DNA of 64,000 bases, taken from positions 120,038,949 to 120,102,948 of the forward strand of contig NC_092047.1 of NCBI RefSeq assembly GCF_003086295.3, in the 5' to 3' direction. Position 1 is the first letter of the stretch. Every line of letters begins with the position of its first letter. Position numbers and translations under genes: made by a program. Origin of the DNA: Arachis hypogaea (Eukaryota > Streptophyta > Magnoliopsida > Fabales > Fabaceae). Shown here one piece after another: positions 61,746-64,000 of the stretch. The notes beneath the pieces were generated by a model. That model was not told where the DNA came from and did no database searches. It worked only from the letters and a program-made list of their open reading frames with translations.

Positions 61746-64000
61746 AGTACAAACAAGTTTAATGATCTTAATTAATTCCTTAATTAGAGAGTGGAAAATT
61801 ATTTGTTGGATTAATCAAATATAAATAGAAAATGAGGTATACATACAGTGAAGTTTGTAACAATTAAGGGCTCATCTTTTAGATTAGGGCCTTTAAGATA
61901 TAAATAAACTAGTGTTGAGGAAAATTTTTGGTTGTACATAATTATGATTTCTCTCTCTTAAAAAGTTTATAAATTCAATTTTCTTTTGGTTGCAAAAATT
62001 CTAAATAGCATGTCATTCCCCATCATAGGAATTATTTTAAAAATTATAAATGCTTTTGATGTTTTGTTTTATTATTTATTTATTATGGGGAAACACCTAA
62101 CGTTAGCTTGGGCATATTGAAGAGCATTTGGCGGCTCTGAATGACGAAAATTTTGGACATTGTTAATGTGGGTCCGAAAGAGTACTAGAGGTTTGACTAG
62201 TAAGTAACTAACTATATTGGAATTCAACAATTCATTACCATGGAAATCGATCAGAATGTTTTTTCACCAACATTACCTAACATTCAAGGAATGGAAGATT
62301 CTTCATCAAATGTAAGCTCTGAAAAAGAATATTCCAAACCCATTTGCTAAGTACCTATTATATTATATGCACTAGCCTAAAACACACACTTAATTCCAAG
62401 AATGAAATAAAGTCCTTTTTTAATTCTTAGTGGTCAGAAATGTCCCAATAGTATGCTGTGTTCTACTTCTACACAATACTACTCTATATATTTCCTTCTT
62501 TTTATATTTAATTAATCAATGTAACCTAATTAGCTTGTTAATTAATTAATTATATATGTTACATACTATTTAATTAATACCGCCACTTCTATTAGTAGTA
62601 GTATAATATTAGTTTACATTGAATTGAAGCTGGCCTAATTCCAAGTTCCTATGAGCATATATTTGTGCAAATCAAAGTGGTCATATAGCCGTAAGTTTTG
62701 AATGAATAAAATTAAATGTAATGATGATTAGAGAGTGCATGTTAGAGACAAGTGCCTCGTAGCTACTCATATTAATTATCCTAGGAAAACTGCCTTGCAA
62801 GCCAAGCCAAAATTAAAAAAATTAACATTAATCCAATCAAAGTTTAAAACCCTTCGTTTAGCCAAACTTATCCATTCATTCACTATTATTAATGGCTACC
62901 ATGATGAACAACCTATATATATGGGATCCATTATTATTCAACATTTTTTTAAAACATGTTTACAATATTAAATACTCCATGCCATCAATGTCATGTTGAT
63001 ATTAAACAGTTTTTTTTTTTTTTTTTTTTTTTTTACAGATTAACTAACATTTGTGATTTCTCCTTATTGATACTAAAGTTGCCGGCTACTAATAAAGTGG
63101 ATAATTTATGAATTAAAATTTACTAGCAAGAACATGATTTTGAATAAGGATGTCTCAAAAATATGTGACAAATTAAATAGTGTTGAAGGCAAGCCATACG
63201 TATCATCTGCATTTTAGTATATCGTTCAAATGCAATGCCACCACCTTTGATTTTGTCTGTTACTGCCGGAATATATAGGCAAAAAGTATATGCCATTTTG
63301 GAACTTTATGGCATATTCAATGGACCATAAATCTCTTGTGTTGTGGATACAAATAATAAATCGATTAGTTTATTAAAAAAGATATTTCATTCATTTTAAT
63401 TATTTCAAAGCCGAACTTCTTCTACGGGTGAAAAATTTAAAAGTAATAATTACTTACGTAAAAATAATAGTTAAACAATTAGATATATTTGATTTAATTA
63501 TTTATCATACTATGTATTTAAATGATTTACATATAAACAGTTGGTTTAAACTAAATCACTAAAAAAATTGTAAATAATGCTATAATTTTTTCTTTCGAAA
63601 AGAATTTTTAGAGTTTGAAATCCCCATTTTATTAATGTTGCAAGTCTGAGGAGTGTTAAAATTAGTCTTACATCAAAAAAAATAAGGAAGAATGAGGAAT
63701 TTATAAGATGAGAGATCTATTAACTTGACACCTTAAGGTTTTGAGTTGGATGTGGTGTCTTCTTATATTATATTCTCTTACTTGATTCCTTCCGAAATTT
63801 TCCTAATTGTCAAGAACTTTTCACGTTCGGCCCAACCCACCTTTAGCTACTAAATAATTTCCTTTCAACATCCACATCCAAAATTTGAAAATTAAACCCT
63901 TAAAAAAATAAAAGAATTACATATCTAAAATTCGTGTTACAGGATTATTATTATTATTATTATTATTTTTCTTCTTGTTATATACAGGGGATATCAATAT
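61746..64000. other. Downstream of CNGC, AT-rich, no gene seen
   Basis: CNGC 3'UTR, then AT-rich DNA. A frame at 62735-62971 matches nothing. A poly-T run lies at 63009-63034 and a (TTA)n run at about 63943-63966. From ~63620 to 63830 the phrases gtcttacatcaaaaaa, gatgagagatctatta and aaggttttgagttggatgtg resemble the leader or LTR of a legume retroelement, but no ends were found. Confidence 0.5.
63009..63034. repeat. Poly-T tract
   Basis: An unbroken run of about 26 T, possibly the tail of a retroposon on the minus strand. Nothing adjacent identifies it. Confidence 0.85.

Overview
The window is a piece of plant nuclear chromosome, most likely a legume and probably Arachis (peanut). The genus is an inference from the style of the repeats, not a proven assignment. 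It is eukaryotic: genes are widely spaced, coding exons are split by AT-rich introns with GT-AG borders, gene starts are preceded by plant-type TATA boxes, and the intergenic DNA is full of MITEs, a SINE, an LTR element, a LINE and a MULE. Exon borders below were worked out by hand from reading frame, splice consensus and family conservation. All exon sets keep frame from ATG to stop.

Layout from left to right: a MULE (Mutator-like) transposase on the minus strand running off the left edge (1-1815) with an array of six palindromes in its upstream region; a class I TCP transcription factor (+, 3411-4016); an OTU deubiquitinase (-, 4893-7685); a receptor-like cytoplasmic kinase of the PCRK type (-, 10915-13146); a half-size ABCG transporter with a Cys-rich N-terminal extension (+, 16247-20380); a TRF-like telobox Myb protein (+, 22129-24978); a SAUR protein (+, 29751-30161); adenosine kinase (-, 32437-35921); the NAD-isocitrate dehydrogenase catalytic subunit (-, 37765-39980); phenylalanine ammonia-lyase (-, 40965-44736); a zone of dead retroelements in which an LTR element abuts a LINE (48110-50577); a chloroplast cp29-type RNA-binding protein (+, 54954-56566); and a CNGC15-like cyclic nucleotide-gated channel (+, 58606-61745).

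The genes do not form an operon-like pathway. What links them is ancestry. As far as I recall the Arabidopsis map, OTU, PCRK2, SAUR, ADK2 and IDH-V are consecutive around At5g03290-At5g03330, while TCP11, an ABCG, TRFL8, a SAUR, PAL1 and CP29B lie around At2g37000-At2g37220. Here the two sets are interleaved in collinear order, as expected if this segment keeps an ancestral order that Arabidopsis split between duplicated copies.

The main repeat story is a short foldback MITE family present six times. Every copy is flanked by a 9-bp target duplication that is perfect or has one mismatch, which points to Mutator-type mobilisation. Two copies sit in one intron of the channel gene. A second, larger element at 53980-54568 also has a perfect 9-bp duplication. 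Other points of note are two introns with the non-canonical GC donor CAG|GCAAGT, a perfect inverted repeat of MYB-like sites upstream of PAL, and a class I TCP consensus site just upstream of the TCP gene's own TATA box.
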